Shown: in pieces, positions 6,504 to 14,480 of the stretch | How positions within the stretch are numbered: position 1 is the first letter of the stretch | Layout of the letters: every line of letters begins with the position of its first letter | Source: Methanosarcina sp. UBA289 | GTDB lineage: Archaea > Halobacteriota > Methanosarcinia > Methanosarcinales > Methanosarcinaceae | Assembly: GCA_002496565.1 (NCBI GenBank) | Contig: DAKJ01000030.1 | Span: forward strand, 1 to 31,576 | Direction of reading: 5' to 3' | DNA: 31,576 nucleotides | Position numbers and translations under genes: made by a program | The notes under the pieces: model-generated | Database searches by the model: none | Seen by the model: only the letters and a program-made list of their open reading frames with translations | Told to the model about the DNA's origin: nothing

Positions 6504-8060
6504 TTACTGATAAGCCAGAATCAGAGGCTGAATAGCTCTTTTATCTCCAATTTCAATAAGAATTAAGGCTGTTTCAGCTTTGAGTTTATGGTCCTCTGTT
6601 TTCAAATTCTCTATAAGTGGATCAACAGCCATTTCTCCCATATCTATGAGGGCTTCTCTGGCGACATCCCCAAACTCCTGATCTCCCAGTTTTCCTACAA
6701 GCGTTCTTGCAGTTTCTTGGTCTCCGGTTTTGCTAAGAGCGAGAAAAGCCGTATTTCTAATGTGAGTATCCATATTGTTATCATCAAACACTTTCTTGAG
6801 CGCTTCTACTGCTCTGGGATCTTCTATGTTCCCCAAAGCTGAAGCTGCCGCTGTCCTGACTTCAAGCTCCTCTTCTTTATCGGTCAATATGCCGATTAAA
6901 CTCTCAGTGGCATCAGTGCTTCCTATTTCTCCAAGAGCGAGGACAGCACTTTTTCGGACATCGGCGTTTGCGTTCATAGAGCTATTTTTTTTCCCTTCTG
7001 AACTCTTTCCGGTTTCCAGGATTTCTATTAGGGGTTTTACTGCGGTCTCATTTCCTATCTTTCCGAGCGCAAGAGCCGCACTACTTCTTACTTTGATTCT
7101 CGGGTCTCTCAATCTATTTATAAGATGGGGTACTGAATCTTCGTCTCCTATTCTCGCAAGAGCAATTGCAGAGCCGCTTTTAACATATTCGTTATCATTA
7201 TCTTTCATTTCTTTTCTTAGAACTTCTACTGCCCTTTCGTCCCCAATCTTTCCAAGTGCAATTGCTGCACTGGCTTGCGCTGGCGGATAATCTCTCGTCA
7301 GAATTCCAATTATGGGATCTACTGCAGCTTCTTCTCTCATTTCTCCAAGAGCCATCACAGCTGCAACTCTTGTACTCCCTTTATTGCTTTTAAGAGCTTT
7401 AAGGAGTTTTTCGGTTTCGCTTCCTGGTTCTTCAGGTCCAAAGTCTGAAATTGCAAGAGGAACATAAGTACTTGAATTCTGTGTTTCTGAGTTAAGAACT
7501 TTCTCAAAAGCGCCTGCTTCTCCCCTGTTTTCCGCCCTTGCGGAGTCCATAGCGATGGAATTTGCAATGTATTTCCTTATGGCTGTATCTTTTGCTTCTA
7601 TGGCCTGCAGGGTATCTTCTGAGATCCCTTGTTTCCACTCTTCGGCTGCACTCTCGTTTGCAGCCCTATTCGAAGCCTCAATTCTCTCAAAGTTTTCGGA
7701 AAGGATATTTTCTGCTCTGTCATCTCCGGTTTCAAGAAGCGCAAGAAGCATATAGCTGTTCATTTTTTCCGAACTCGAATTATTTGACTCGATTTTATCA
7801 ACAAGATTATTTGCCGCAGGCCCACCAAGCTTCCCAAGTTCAGCTGCAGCGTTCAATTTCGCTTCCTGGTTGCCGGTTTCCAGCCTATTTATGAGACTTA
7901 TGATACGATTTTCACTTGAACCCCCATCTCCTGTTTGGTTATATGTTTCATTTCCCCTGACTTCCACAAACCTATCACTATTTGCAACAAGTGAAAAAAA
8001 TATGGAAAGAGTGATAAGCACAAATAAAAGAGAGACTCTCCATCTAACTCTGGACATCAT
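6504..8060 (-). CDS. Exported HEAT-repeat (PBS-lyase-like) protein, 518 aa
   Basis: Secreted or membrane-anchored scaffold of tandem HEAT repeats; the binding partner is unknown. Residues 1-30 (two Met, then RVRWRVSLLFVLITLSIFFSLVA) form a signal peptide or N-terminal anchor. After a low-complexity Ser/Asn linker come about a dozen repeats of roughly 31 residues with the consensus LI..L.D....VR..AA.ALG.IGD, for example GKIGDERAVEVLRKEMKD and ALGEIGSTDATESLIGIL. The C-terminus ends within a repeat (GDKRAIQPLILAYQ). The family resembles phycocyanobilin-lyase HEAT repeats, but lyase activity should not be inferred. Two adjacent ATGs (8060, 8057) have no ribosome site. A TATA box centred near 8084 predicts transcription starting at the ATGs (leaderless). 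It stands alone between the tpiA terminator and the aromatic operon. Confidence 0.85.
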   Translation of the reverse strand: MMSRVRWRVSLLFVLITLSIFFSLVANSDRFVEVRGNETYNQTGDGGSSENRIISLINRLETGNQEAKLNAAAELGKLGGPAANNLVDKIESNNSSSEKMNSYMLLALLETGDDRAENILSENFERIEASNRAANESAAEEWKQGISEDTLQAIEAKDTAIRKYIANSIAMDSARAENRGEAGAFEKVLNSETQNSSTYVPLAISDFGPEEPGSETEKLLKALKSNKGSTRVAAVMALGEMREEAAVDPIIGILTRDYPPAQASAAIALGKIGDERAVEVLRKEMKDNDNEYVKSGSAIALARIGDEDSVPHLINRLRDPRIKVRSSAALALGKIGNETAVKPLIEILETGKSSEGKKNSSMNANADVRKSAVLALGEIGSTDATESLIGILTDKEEELEVRTAAASALGNIEDPRAVEALKKVFDDNNMDTHIRNTAFLALSKTGDQETARTLVGKLGDQEFGDVAREALIDMGEMAVDPLIENLKTEDHKLKAETALILIEIGDKRAIQPLILAYQ

Positions 8061-8079
8061 ATATTCTTTTTTTTAATTG

Positions 8080-8090
8080 TTTATATCACT
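8080..8090 (-). promoter_or_regulatory. TATA box of the HEAT-repeat gene
   Basis: On the minus strand GTGATATAAAC lies 24-27 bases before the paired ATG codons at 8060/8057. That places the transcription start at or within a few bases of the start codon. Confidence 0.45.
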
Positions 8091-8131
8091 TTCTGTCTTT
8101 ATTAACACAGATTTTTAAGGAAAAGTCCCTT

Positions 8132-9649
8132 TTATCTTTTTAGCCTAAGTTTTTCTTTCTGCCTTAAGTTTTTCTCTCTTATTTTACACCCAAGACCACA
8201 AAGGAGAGATGTAATGTCGGCTTCGACAGAATTAGCATCACAGTCCCCAAAAACCGTGATCCTGTAAGTAACTCCTAGTCTTTTATCCTCTTTTCTCTCT
8301 GGTTTGGTTTCTATCCGGTTGAATTCTTTATACTCTTCCTGATTAATCCCTTTATGATCTTCCTGATTAATCCTTTTATAGATATCACTTATTTCGCAGG
8401 CTGCAAGCTGTTTGTTAGTATTTATAGCTTTAAGGATAACTATAGGGTCAGCTCCTTCAGGAATAAGGACTGAAATATCCCTGGTAGAATGTTCAAGGTT
8501 TTCTTTTCTCCATTCCCATAATTCGGATTCCGAAAGTAGGCGAAGATTTTCAAGCTTGAGCTTCACCAATTTATTTTTTATGTGAGGAGAAGTACCTTTT
8601 GAGACCAGCTTTGTAAGAGTTATCTCATCAGAGCCTACCTTTTCCAGAGTGCCTACATGGATTTTTCCGGAATAAAAATGGGAAAACCCGCAAACCTTTC
8701 CAACGGAGTTCAGAATGGTCTCGTATTCGGCTATCCGGGAATTAATCAATTTGTCGGATTTACGCAGGGCATGAGCAGTATCTCCGTATTGTTTAGCAGC
8801 AGCTTTCATTTTTTTCACAAAGCCTTCCTCGTCATGGGCTCGCACAAGCTTTGAAAGCTCTTCACATTCCGTAATAAATGCGTCATGCACTTCCAGAACT
8901 CCGGGATTTTCCATTTGAATAAGGGCATACAGATAAGGGTTCTGGCCAAGAATTCTGCCTACGAAGTCAAGCATTATGTCATAGACCGGGCTTACGAATT
9001 TTCGGGATCTTTTTACGTCGAAATTTAATCTGTCAATGGTTGTTCCTATGGTAATGTAGGTAAAATGAGTAAGCCCTTGCACAACCGAAACAAGCCTGTC
9101 GTGTTCGGCTGCAGTAGTAATTTCGACATTCGCTCCTCCTTCCTCAAAAAGCTCTCTTATTCTTGGGAACCATTTCTCCGAGCGCCCTTTTACAGGAACA
9201 AGAATAACAGTTTGCCCTCTTATTGTGGGAATCGTCGGGCCGAACATTGGATGTGTACCGAGAATTTCCACTTCGGAAGGAGCGAATTTTCTCATGGCTT
9301 CTACAGGCTTTACTTTAATGGAAGTAAAGTCCATAAGTAAGCTTCCGGCTTTCATTCTCGGGGCAATTTCTGCAATAGTCTCTTCAGTTACATTGATGGG
9401 CACAGAGACTATTACTATGTCGCTTATCGGAACAGCTTCCTCAAGATCTGAGGCAAAAGGAACTTCCAGTTTCCTTGCAATCTCCGTTTTTCCACTTTTT
9501 CCCCAGACCGTAACCTCGTAATCTCTTTCTTTGAAAAAACGGGTAAACCATTGTCCCATTTCCCCGGTTCCGCCAAGGATCAGCACCTTCGTTTTTTCAG
9601 AACTTTGATCCGTACTGGTCTGGTTTCTGGGTTCCAGGTTCACACTCAA
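8132..9649 (-). CDS. tyrA: Prephenate dehydrogenase with long C-terminal extension, 505 aa
   Basis: Oxidatively decarboxylates prephenate to 4-hydroxyphenylpyruvate for tyrosine synthesis. A Rossmann motif GGTGEMG (26-32) binds the dinucleotide. The family signature GTHPMFGP (131-138) contains His133. The helical dimerisation region (about 190-300) follows, with LVSVVQGLTHF. Residues from about 310 to 505 form an extension not found in the minimal enzyme. It includes an 8-residue tandem duplication (INQEDHKG/INQEEYKE) and a C-terminal segment (YRITVFGDCDANSVEADI...) that might be an ACT-like fold; that is only an impression. The TTG start at 9649 overlaps the aroE stop (TTGA), with GGAGG 10 bases upstream. 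Last gene of the five-gene aromatic operon. Confidence 0.92.
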   Translation of the reverse strand: MSVNLEPRNQTSTDQSSEKTKVLILGGTGEMGQWFTRFFKERDYEVTVWGKSGKTEIARKLEVPFASDLEEAVPISDIVIVSVPINVTEETIAEIAPRMKAGSLLMDFTSIKVKPVEAMRKFAPSEVEILGTHPMFGPTIPTIRGQTVILVPVKGRSEKWFPRIRELFEEGGANVEITTAAEHDRLVSVVQGLTHFTYITIGTTIDRLNFDVKRSRKFVSPVYDIMLDFVGRILGQNPYLYALIQMENPGVLEVHDAFITECEELSKLVRAHDEEGFVKKMKAAAKQYGDTAHALRKSDKLINSRIAEYETILNSVGKVCGFSHFYSGKIHVGTLEKVGSDEITLTKLVSKGTSPHIKNKLVKLKLENLRLLSESELWEWRKENLEHSTRDISVLIPEGADPIVILKAINTNKQLAACEISDIYKRINQEDHKGINQEEYKEFNRIETKPERKEDKRLGVTYRITVFGDCDANSVEADITSLLCGLGCKIREKNLRQKEKLRLKR

Positions 9650-10488
9650 GCCTTAAAAGCCTCCAGAACGGTTTTTTTCATAAGTTCGACTGGAGGTTCA
9701 ATTCCGGTCCAGAGTCTGAAAGCTTCAGCTCCCTGATATACAAGCATTGAAACTCCACTCACGGTCTTTGCGCCCGAGGCTTTTGCTTCTTTTAAGAGTC
9801 TGGTTTCCAGCGGGTTATATACAATATCAAAAACAGTAAGGTCAGAGTGAAGCTCTTCGGCTGTGGCGATAGTAGTCTCTGTATTTGGGTGCATTCCAAG
9901 AGTTGTGGTGTTGATAAGGACATCGGCATCCTGCAGCATGGCTTTTAATCCGGAGAGTCCTCTTCCTTCAGCTTTTCCGGGAAAGGCTGCGGCTGATATC
10001 TCTTTTGCAAGCTCAATAGCCCTTGCTTCGGTCCGATTTATTATTGTGATTTCGGCGCCGTCAGCCGCAAGCTGAAAAGCAATGGCTCTTGCTGCTCCTC
10101 CTGCCCCTGCAAGCACGACTTTAGACCCCCTCATTTCCACTGCAGACTCCTGAAGCGCCTTTTTTGCTCCTGATCCGTCCGTATTATATCCCTTTATTTT
10201 TCCGTTTTCCTTGAAAACGATAGTGTTTACAGCTCCTATCTTTTCAGCCAGGCGGTCAGGTTTTATGCACTCAAGTTTCAAGGCTGCCTCTTTTAAAGGC
10301 ACTGTCAGATTGAGCCCTCCAAAGCCCATAGCTTCAGCTCCAAGAATTGCCTTTTCCAGTTTTTCGGGTTTGACTCTGAAAGCATGATATACACAGTCCA
10401 TCCCAAGGGCCGAAAAAGCTGCGTTATGCATTGCAGGAGAAAGGGAATGGGCTATAGGATCTCCAAATACGCCAAAAACTCGCTTCAT
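9646..10488 (-). CDS. aroE: Shikimate dehydrogenase, 280 aa
   Basis: NADPH-dependent reduction of 3-dehydroshikimate to shikimate. The shikimate-binding SLSPAMH (15-21), catalytic Lys66 in NLTVPLK, catalytic Asp104 in GYNTDG, the nucleotide-binding GAGGAA (128-133) and the NRT motif typical of NADP-preferring members are all present. The C-terminal YQGAEAFRLWTG also matches the family. The ATG at 10488 overlaps the aroD stop by four bases (ATGA), and its own stop overlaps the tyrA TTG start, indicating translational coupling. Length is normal. Confidence 0.97.
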   Translation of the reverse strand: MKRVFGVFGDPIAHSLSPAMHNAAFSALGMDCVYHAFRVKPEKLEKAILGAEAMGFGGLNLTVPLKEAALKLECIKPDRLAEKIGAVNTIVFKENGKIKGYNTDGSGAKKALQESAVEMRGSKVVLAGAGGAARAIAFQLAADGAEITIINRTEARAIELAKEISAAAFPGKAEGRGLSGLKAMLQDADVLINTTTLGMHPNTETTIATAEELHSDLTVFDIVYNPLETRLLKEAKASGAKTVSGVSMLVYQGAEAFRLWTGIEPPVELMKKTVLEAFKA

Positions 10489-11228
10489 TCAAGCAGCTCC
10501 ATTATCTTCTTTATTTCATCTACCTGATATTGCCCGGGAGCGGCAGAAATTTCACTATCAACAGCCGCATATGTAAGGACCGAACCATAAAAAGGAGCAA
10601 TTACCCTTGTATGTTTTCCGAGCTTGCCCATAGCGATCGTGCATATAGCGTTTCCTGCCTCCCTTGTTTCCAGTGCAATTCTTAACAGGTCAAGTACGTC
10701 TTTTCTCGATTGCGGCATAACAGCAAGTTTCGCAATATCCGCCCCTGCCAGAAAAGCCTCTCCCACAATAATTTTCATTTCATGAAAAGCCGGAGTTTTC
10801 GAAAAGTCATGAGAAGAAACGATTACGGTTTTCCCACATGTTTTTGCCGCTTTTATTACCTGGTCTCTTGCTTCTCTTCCGGCAGAGAGCTCGATGTCTA
10901 CTGCATCTGGCCCGTTTTTCAAGGAAAGGAGATTTGTAGAAAGGAGTTCTGTAAGAAGCCCGATTCTCTCGGCCTCTTTTCCTTCCCATTTCCCTCCTTC
11001 CGTACTGGAGCGGTTTGTGAGAATTACTGGAAGCCCGGTCTCGGATTTAATCTCTCTGATTGTTTCTGCAGCTGTTTCCAGGTCCCTGATTCCAAGCAAA
11101 TCCAGCCGGATTTCGAGTAGGTCGGCTCCCATTTCGGCGGCCTTTCTTGAAGTTTCAAGGGGCTTTTCAAGAATTACTGCGACAACGGCAGCTTTTTTCT
11201 CAAGGTCAAGCGGGCCAATATGAATCAT
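10485..11228 (-). CDS. aroD: 3-dehydroquinate dehydratase, type I, 247 aa
   Basis: Dehydrates 3-dehydroquinate to 3-dehydroshikimate through a Schiff base. Type I hallmarks are visible: EIRLD (39-43), TNRS (71-74), the general base His140 in VSSHDFSKTP and the Schiff-base Lys167 in IAKLAV. The C-terminal lid APFYGSVLTYA is also present. The start ATG at 11228 has CCGGAG six bases upstream. It overlaps aroE by 4 bases downstream and lies 99 bases after the dehydroquinate synthase gene. That gap contains two copies of GAAAACCGGAG, the second of which supplies the ribosome site. Confidence 0.97.
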   Translation of the reverse strand: MIHIGPLDLEKKAAVVAVILEKPLETSRKAAEMGADLLEIRLDLLGIRDLETAAETIREIKSETGLPVILTNRSSTEGGKWEGKEAERIGLLTELLSTNLLSLKNGPDAVDIELSAGREARDQVIKAAKTCGKTVIVSSHDFSKTPAFHEMKIIVGEAFLAGADIAKLAVMPQSRKDVLDLLRIALETREAGNAICTIAMGKLGKHTRVIAPFYGSVLTYAAVDSEISAAPGQYQVDEIKKIMELLE

Positions 11229-11327
11229 TGCTTGCTCCGGTTTTCTTCTTCCGCTTACAACCGTTTTCTCCGGTTTTCCTTTTCTGCTGGCAATCGTTTC
11301 TTTTTGGGAAGTCTTTCTTTTTGACAG

Positions 11328-12470
11328 TTATTTCTCTATAATCGTCTCTTCAATCTTTTTCCCAAAATGCCTGGCTCCCTCTTCCAGGCGAACCAGAACC
11401 TCATCGCCTTTCTTGAGTTTGGCGACTGAGATCGGATTTCCATCTTTTCCAACCAGCTTGATAGTTTCGGCATTTTGCAGGATTGCGCTCAGAGTACGAT
11501 CGCCTGCTTTTGCTTCAATAAGCATAAGGGGACGGCTTTCGATCTTGACTCTGCCCACAAAACCTTCTCTCTGTCTGCCTTTTGAGTCTACTATGGTTAC
11601 CGTATCTCCGGTTCGAAGTTCCGAGAGATAGCGGGTTTTATCTCCTATTTTTATATAAGAGTGAACTGCACCCGCATTTACCCTGAACGGGCGGGCTGCC
11701 ACATATGGGCTGTCATCGGATTCAGAATTTACAAGGAACATCCCGCTTGCCTGAGAACCTATGAGCATGCCTTCTCCCTTTTGCATAAGATTGCATGTGT
11801 CCACACAGACTCGATCTCCCATTCCAAGAGGTTCGACTCGGGTTACAACTGCTGACGCAAGTTCAGTGCTTTCGTTTTCCAATTCCCTTGCAGCCTTGAT
11901 GGTATCTTTTATTTCCTGGATGTTTCCGCTGTCAAGAAGGACGCCATCTGCTCCGGTTTCAAGAGTCTGAAAGGCCAGTCTTGCTTCTTCGGCACTTTTT
12001 ACCCCGAAGATAATTTTCACGTCATAACGCTGAAGCTCAGCTATCAGGTTTTCCAGAGGAATAACCTTCCAGTCCGTACCTGTCACAATCAGGAAGTCGC
12101 AGACCTTTCCCAGCTCGGCTGCAAAATGCTCGTAGCGTTTATCTCTGATTATAACATATCCGCCCACAGCCACTCCTTTATCCCTTAGAAGAGTTGCTGC
12201 GTTTATGTCAAGAGAACCCTGAGTCTCAAGGGGTAGAGGTTTCGTACCATCTCCTTCTCCTCTCTTCCCAACAACAATAATCTCGGCCCCAGATTTATTG
12301 TCACGGCCAAAGGCTGCTACTGGAATATTTCCCAGTTCCCTGACTTTTCCGACATCTACTGGGTTTACAAGTACGCAGTCGGCTCCTGATTCAAGGCCTG
12401 TCGTAATTCTTTCTTTCTGTTGTTCCCATCCGCCTTCATCGGCTTTTATCCACACACTTTTCTTTTTCAA
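11328..12470 (-). CDS. aroB': 3-dehydroquinate synthase II, 380 aa
   Basis: Archaeal-type enzyme that converts 2-amino-3,7-dideoxyheptulosonate to 3-dehydroquinate by oxidative deamination and cyclisation. It replaces bacterial AroB and is unrelated to it. It is recognised by the N-terminal KKSVWIKADEGGWEQQK, by GADGVLLDSGNIQEI and GMGDRVCVDTCNLMQKGEGMLIGS, and by the Arg/Pro-rich RPFRVNAGAVHSYI followed by a beta-rich C-terminal domain. The length (380) is that of methanosarcinal homologues. The start is TTG at 12470; CGGGG lies about 8 bases upstream and no ATG fits the family N-terminus. It is 97 bases downstream of the ADH synthase gene, in the same operon. Confidence 0.95.
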   Translation of the reverse strand: MKKKSVWIKADEGGWEQQKERITTGLESGADCVLVNPVDVGKVRELGNIPVAAFGRDNKSGAEIIVVGKRGEGDGTKPLPLETQGSLDINAATLLRDKGVAVGGYVIIRDKRYEHFAAELGKVCDFLIVTGTDWKVIPLENLIAELQRYDVKIIFGVKSAEEARLAFQTLETGADGVLLDSGNIQEIKDTIKAARELENESTELASAVVTRVEPLGMGDRVCVDTCNLMQKGEGMLIGSQASGMFLVNSESDDSPYVAARPFRVNAGAVHSYIKIGDKTRYLSELRTGDTVTIVDSKGRQREGFVGRVKIESRPLMLIEAKAGDRTLSAILQNAETIKLVGKDGNPISVAKLKKGDEVLVRLEEGARHFGKKIEETIIEK

Positions 12471-12567
12471 AGGCTCAACCCCGGTATGATTTTCTGTTTT
12501 TACTCAGGCCTTTTCCCTTTTTTAACTTCTATTTCGGGTTCTGGGCTTGCTTTTCAATATCCTGCTC

Positions 12568-13365
12568 TCATTTTAGCTGTTCGAGGGCTTCTTCTACAGG
12601 CCTTCTATGATGTACGATTTCGCAAATGGCCCGGGTGAGTCTGACAGAGTCTCTATGCTGGAAAACATTTCTTCCAATTGCAGCACCTCTGGCTCCGGCT
12701 TCCATTGCTCCGTCAATCATCTCTAGGAGTTCCAGATCCGTTGAGGTTTTTGGCCCTCCTGCAATAACTACAGGCACAGGGCATCCTCTGACAACGTCTC
12801 TGAAGCTATCAGGGTCTCCGGTGTATACTGTTTTTACAACATCAGCCCCGAGTTCGGCCCCTATCCTTGCAGCATGGGCTACATTTACAGGGTCGTGTGG
12901 GTTGGTGATTTTTTTACCTCTTGGGTACATCATAGTAAGAAGAGGCATACCCCATTCGGTACAGTCTCGGGAAATTTTTCCTAGCTGCTCAAGCTGGTCA
13001 GCTTCGGTCTCAGAACCTATATTGATATGCATGGAAACAGCATCTGCTCCCATCTTAATTACTTCCTCTACTGTACAGACCTGTACCTTGGCATTGGGGT
13101 CTGGGCTCAGGGAAGAAGAACCACTAATATGGACGATAAGACCTATATCATGGCCGTATCCTCGGTGTCCGTATTTTACCATTCCTTTTTGCATAAGGAC
13201 GGCATTTGCTCCTCCTTCGGCAACTCTGTTCACTGTATCGGTGATATTGATAAGCCCGTTAATAGGCCCGTCTGATATCCCATGATCCATGGGAATAACG
13301 ACCATGTTTCTGCTTTCCCGGTTCATCAGCCTTTCTATCCGTATCTTTTTACCTATTTCTGACAT
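12568..13365 (-). CDS. aroA': 2-amino-3,7-dideoxy-D-threo-hept-6-ulosonate synthase, 265 aa
   Basis: First enzyme of the archaeal shikimate route. It joins 6-deoxy-5-ketofructose-1-phosphate with aspartate semialdehyde by aldolase chemistry. It is a class I aldolase of the DeoC/FbaB superfamily. VVIPMDHGISDGP near the N-terminus, Lys178 in DVVKTVYTGD as the probable Schiff-base lysine, and PVVIAGGPK plus GAIGRNVFQH phosphate-binding segments are visible. The ATG at 13365 is chosen because AAGGGGA lies 5 bases upstream and it gives the usual N-terminus MSEIGKKIRIERL. An ATG 7 codons upstream lacks this spacing. It heads a five-gene operon with a leader of about 70 bases and a palindrome at the promoter. 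Confidence 0.95.
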   Translation of the reverse strand: MSEIGKKIRIERLMNRESRNMVVIPMDHGISDGPINGLINITDTVNRVAEGGANAVLMQKGMVKYGHRGYGHDIGLIVHISGSSSLSPDPNAKVQVCTVEEVIKMGADAVSMHINIGSETEADQLEQLGKISRDCTEWGMPLLTMMYPRGKKITNPHDPVNVAHAARIGAELGADVVKTVYTGDPDSFRDVVRGCPVPVVIAGGPKTSTDLELLEMIDGAMEAGARGAAIGRNVFQHRDSVRLTRAICEIVHHRRPVEEALEQLK

Positions 13366-13433
13366 TATAATCCCCTTCGAGTGCAAAATGCTCTCTTATT
13401 TTTATGGATGGTATTATTGATATCCGTGCTAGC

Positions 13434-13452
13434 GTGTGACATACTGTCACGC
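13434..13452. promoter_or_regulatory. Candidate operator of the aromatic operon
   Basis: GTGACA-TAC-TGTCAC is a perfect 6-bp inverted repeat with 3-base spacer (13436-13450), extended by an outer G-C pair (13434, 13452). It lies between the minus-strand TATA box and the predicted transcription start, so a bound protein would block initiation. The regulator is not identified. Confidence 0.5.
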
Positions 13453-13458
13453 TTAATC

Positions 13459-13467
13459 TATTTAAAT
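13459..13467 (-). promoter_or_regulatory. TATA box of the aromatic operon
   Basis: ATTTAAATA on the minus strand. Transcription would start near 13438, giving a leader of about 73 bases before the ATG at 13365. Confidence 0.45.
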
Positions 13468-13777
13468 CTATTCCATTTAACTACTAGATAAGTTATACAT
13501 CCAGATTTGAACGAATATTATTGGACTTTAATGTATAACAATGTGCTATAATGGTCTTATGTCGTACTTCTGTTTTTGCTATCAATAAATGGCGCCATTG
13601 AAAATATGTTCCGAATCACAGAACTGATACCGGGCTCTAAGTCTCTTGCTTATGAAAACAAGTATGGGCCATGAACTTCGGAAACATACAAGAATTAAAA
13701 TAGGATAAGTCCGGCTAATAAAGTAAACTCAAAGCATTAGAAAATACAATCATATTAAAACAGGAACTGAAGGAATT
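13468..13777. other. Intergenic region between divergent aromatic operon and guaAA
   Basis: About 310 bases of AT-rich sequence without a credible gene. It must contain the guaAA promoter, but several weak TATA-like stretches make the choice arbitrary. AAGGA just before the ATG at 13778 is the ribosome site. Confidence 0.4.
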
Positions 13778-14347
13778 ATGAAAGAACTGAAAATTCTTGT
13801 TGTTAATAACTACGGACAATTCTGCCATCTTATTCACCGGGCTGTTCGGGATCTTGACATGGATACTAAAATAATTCCCAATACAACGCCAATTGAGGAT
13901 ATCCTGGCAGAAGAGCCAGATGGCCTTATTCTTAGCGGAGGGCCAGATATGGATAGGGCAGGCTTATGTTTCGATTACGTCAGGGAAATCGATCTCCCTA
14001 TTCTTGGAATCTGCCTCGGACATCAGGCAATTGCCCTGGCATACGGGGGTCACGTTCATGCAGGGAAAAAAGGCGGGTATGCAGAGGTTGAAGTAGAAGT
14101 GCTCGAAGAGGATGATATTCTACGCGGGCTTGGGCCCAAGACTACTGTGTGGGCTTCACACGCGGACGAGGTTGCCATTCTGCCTGAAGGCTTTATCCAG
14201 CTTGCCCGTTCGGATATCTGCGAAATTGAAGCCATGCGCCATCCTACAAAACCAATTTACGGCGTTCAGTGGCATCCTGAGGTTTCCCATACCGAGAAAG
14301 GAGAAAAACTACTTGCAAATTTCCTTGAAGTTTGCGAGCAATATTAA
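13778..14347 (+). CDS. guaAA: GMP synthase, glutamine amidotransferase subunit, 189 aa
   Basis: Class I glutaminase that releases ammonia for the separate ATP-pyrophosphatase subunit, which makes GMP from XMP. In most archaea the two GuaA halves are encoded apart, and the synthetase subunit is not in this window. The catalytic triad is clear: nucleophile Cys79 in GICLGHQAIA, with His166 and Glu168 in VQWHPEVSHT. LSGGPDMDRAG and WASHADEV are the other family motifs. The ATG at 13778 follows AAGGA by 5 bases. It converges on SRP54; its hairpin terminator lies partly within the end of that gene. Confidence 0.95.
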   Translation: MKELKILVVNNYGQFCHLIHRAVRDLDMDTKIIPNTTPIEDILAEEPDGLILSGGPDMDRAGLCFDYVREIDLPILGICLGHQAIALAYGGHVHAGKKGGYAEVEVEVLEEDDILRGLGPKTTVWASHADEVAILPEGFIQLARSDICEIEAMRHPTKPIYGVQWHPEVSHTEKGEKLLANFLEVCEQY

Positions 14348-14448
14348 GGTCGCAATTGATATTTCAAGAGCCTAAAAATTCCTAAATCTTTAACTGATTA
14401 CAAAAAGAGAAATAAACGCTGTATAAAGATAAAAAGGACTAAAAAAGA

Positions 14449-14480
14449 ACTCGGGAATAAATTACATCCCGAGTCTTTTC
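14449..14480 (+). terminator. Terminator of guaAA overlapping the SRP54 3' end
   Basis: ACTCGGGA (14449-14456) and TCCCGAGT (14467-14474) form a perfect 8-bp stem with a 10-base loop, followed by CTTTTCTT on the plus strand. The right arm is the last codons (Leu-Gly-Met) of SRP54 and the loop holds its stop codon. Confidence 0.6.

Noticed and set aside
6775..7755. Long antisense frames inside the HEAT-repeat gene
   Set aside because: They mirror the repetitive coding strand; Ser/Leu-rich translations without ribosome sites are typical shadows.
12626..13285. 219-codon frame opposite the ADH synthase gene
   Set aside because: The opposite strand has all aldolase motifs and a perfect ribosome site; this frame is a shadow.
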